A DNA stretch of 64,000 nt, from contig CAXXKZ010000007.1 in NCBI GenBank assembly GCA_963665545.2, positions 186,001 to 250,000 of the forward strand, read 5' to 3'. The stretch comes from G963665545 sp963665545. GTDB taxonomy: Bacteria > Pseudomonadota > Gammaproteobacteria > Xanthomonadales > SZUA-36. Each line of letters opens with the position of its first letter. Positions within the stretch are counted from its first letter, which is position 1. Under the pieces are notes generated by a model. The model ran no database searches, was not told the origin of the DNA, and saw nothing but the letters and a program-made list of their open reading frames with translations. Below are positions 63,037-64,000 of this stretch, piece by piece. The position numbers and the translations under genes are program-made.

Positions 63037-64000
63037 ATGAAAAGAAGACAATTCTTGGCCCATGCGAGCACCATTGCCGCCGTGCCCCTGGTGGGCGCCT
63101 GCAGCAAAAACAAACCCGTGGTAGAGATTGATCGCCGACTTCCGGTCGGTCCATTTGACGCCGACTCCACAGCTGAGGAGGTGACCCAGGGCATGGATCT
63201 AAGCGGCAGGGTTGCGCTGGTCACCGGCTGCAATTCTGGTTTGGGTTACGAGACCATGCGGGTACTGGCGCTGCGTGGCGCGCATGTGATCGGCACCGGT
63301 CGCACGCTGGATAAGGCCAGCACCGCATGCGCCAGCGTCCCCGGCCTGACGACCCCCGTGGTTCTTGAGTTATCCAGTTTACGCTCGGCCGTTGATTGTG
63401 CCCGGGCGGTCGGGGCGTTGGGCCTCAAACCCGACATTCTGATTTGCAATGCCGGCATCAATACCTTTGGCGAATTGGAATTGGTCAACGGCATTGAAAG
63501 GATTTTTCTGGTGAATTTTCTTGGCCACTTTGTATTGGTCAATCATCTGTTGCCACTCATGAAGCAGGCCGGGGGCGGGCGAATTGTTCATGTGGGAAGC
63601 CGGTCCGCATACATACAGGCGCCAAAAACAGGTATCGATTTTGATAATCTGCGGGGCGAAAAAAGTTTCGATGCCGGGGAAGCCTACGGTCGATCAAAGT
63701 TGGCCAATGCTCTATTTTCTCTCGAACTGGCAAAGCGCCTCGAGGGTTCCAGTGTTACCTCCAATGCCATTCACCCGGGGCTGGTGAAAACCAATATCGC
63801 CCGCACCGCACCCGCGGTCTTGCGGATCGCATTCGATTTGTTTGGTGGCGTCATAGCCAGAACACTGGCCGAGGGCGCCGCGACCCAGGTTTATGTCGCC
63901 ACCCATGCCATCGTGGAAGGCGTCACCGGCGCCTACTTTGAAGACTGCAACCCGGTGACGGTGAGCGGTGATCATCACATTTTTGACGCGCCGATGGCCG
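63037..64000 (+). CDS. Short-chain dehydrogenase/reductase lipoprotein, right-edge partial
   Basis: Runs off the right end. The start MKRRQFLAHASTIAAVPLVG and then AC looks like a twin-arginine type lipoprotein signal (R-R-x-F-L and lipobox VGAC), unusual for an SDR. NAD(P)-binding TGCNSGLGYE (about residues 66-75), the NAG motif (ICNAGINTFGE) and the catalytic Tyr-Lys in AYGRSKLANALFS are all present, so it should be active. Export by the Tat system would allow folding with cofactor in the cytoplasm. Substrate unknown. Confidence 0.85.
   Translation, partial: MKRRQFLAHASTIAAVPLVGACSKNKPVVEIDRRLPVGPFDADSTAEEVTQGMDLSGRVALVTGCNSGLGYETMRVLALRGAHVIGTGRTLDKASTACASVPGLTTPVVLELSSLRSAVDCARAVGALGLKPDILICNAGINTFGELELVNGIERIFLVNFLGHFVLVNHLLPLMKQAGGGRIVHVGSRSAYIQAPKTGIDFDNLRGEKSFDAGEAYGRSKLANALFSLELAKRLEGSSVTSNAIHPGLVKTNIARTAPAVLRIAFDLFGGVIARTLAEGAATQVYVATHAIVEGVTGAYFEDCNPVTVSGDHHIFDAPMA

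Overview
The window looks like a piece of chromosome from a free-living, moderately GC-rich gammaproteobacterium. I infer this from the PilU-type ATPase, SoxR, a moaA-moaD-moaE operon, DUF3144, SelO, many Sec- or lipoprotein-type secreted enzymes and the mix of IS256, IS1595 and IS110 elements. The species cannot be named from the sequence. The most striking property is heavy insertion-sequence activity combined with gene decay. Two genes are split by insertions that can be rejoined exactly, a third gene inside a transposon is split again, and at least four others carry a single in-frame stop or small frameshifts.

Layout. 1-8.9 kb: start of a leftward AMP-dependent CoA ligase, a membrane M28 peptidase, two tandem long-chain-type acyl-CoA dehydrogenases, a secreted protein of unknown role and a secreted M14 carboxypeptidase. 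8.9-9.2 kb: a palindromic repeat with 48-bp arms. 9.3-11.4 kb: DUF3144 and the molybdopterin genes moaA, moaD, moaE. 11.4-18.8 kb: a YjiH-like membrane protein gene split by a 6,028-bp IS1595-family transposon. The transposon has 8-bp target duplications and cargo encoding a P63C protein and a DNA methyltransferase-HNH fusion. That fusion is in turn split by nested IS256 copies. 18.8-24.5 kb: an MIO-type aromatic amino acid ammonia-lyase/aminomutase, a feruloyl-CoA-synthase-like ligase and a penicillin-acylase-family lipoprotein with an in-frame stop. 24.5-32 kb: GST and HxlR regulator (divergent), two secreted beta-propeller proteins, a broken acyl-CoA thioesterase-like gene, and truncated TetR and S41 protease genes fused head to head.

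32-43.9 kb: a frameshifted transmembrane winged-helix regulator with TPRs, a secreted domain protein, a cyclase-family hydrolase, AraC/GyrI, cupin, a small MITE, a DUF4097-like protein, CPBP protease, SelO, a membrane AraC regulator and an M23 peptidase. 43.9-47.5 kb: soxR, an IS256 copy, a SoxR-type promoter and a Rieske-domain protein gene. 47.5-49.1 kb: a second copy of the palindromic repeat, interrupted by an IS110 element whose upstream non-coding DNA carries short matches to both sides of its own target. 49.1-54.3 kb: a TetR-controlled operon for an RND exporter, a lipoprotein-sorting-like periplasmic protein and an outer-membrane protein. 54.4-64 kb: M20 amidohydrolase, PilU, an amidohydrolase with an in-frame stop, an M14-like gene split by a second IS110 element, a glutaredoxin-like protein, a small secreted protein, a VRR-NUC-like protein with an altered active site, and a right-edge short-chain dehydrogenase.

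The best candidates for something not yet described are the IS110 element with a readable guide-to-target relationship, the SoxR-Rieske pair now separated by IS256, and the IS1595 transposon with its coupled P63C/methyltransferase-HNH cargo.
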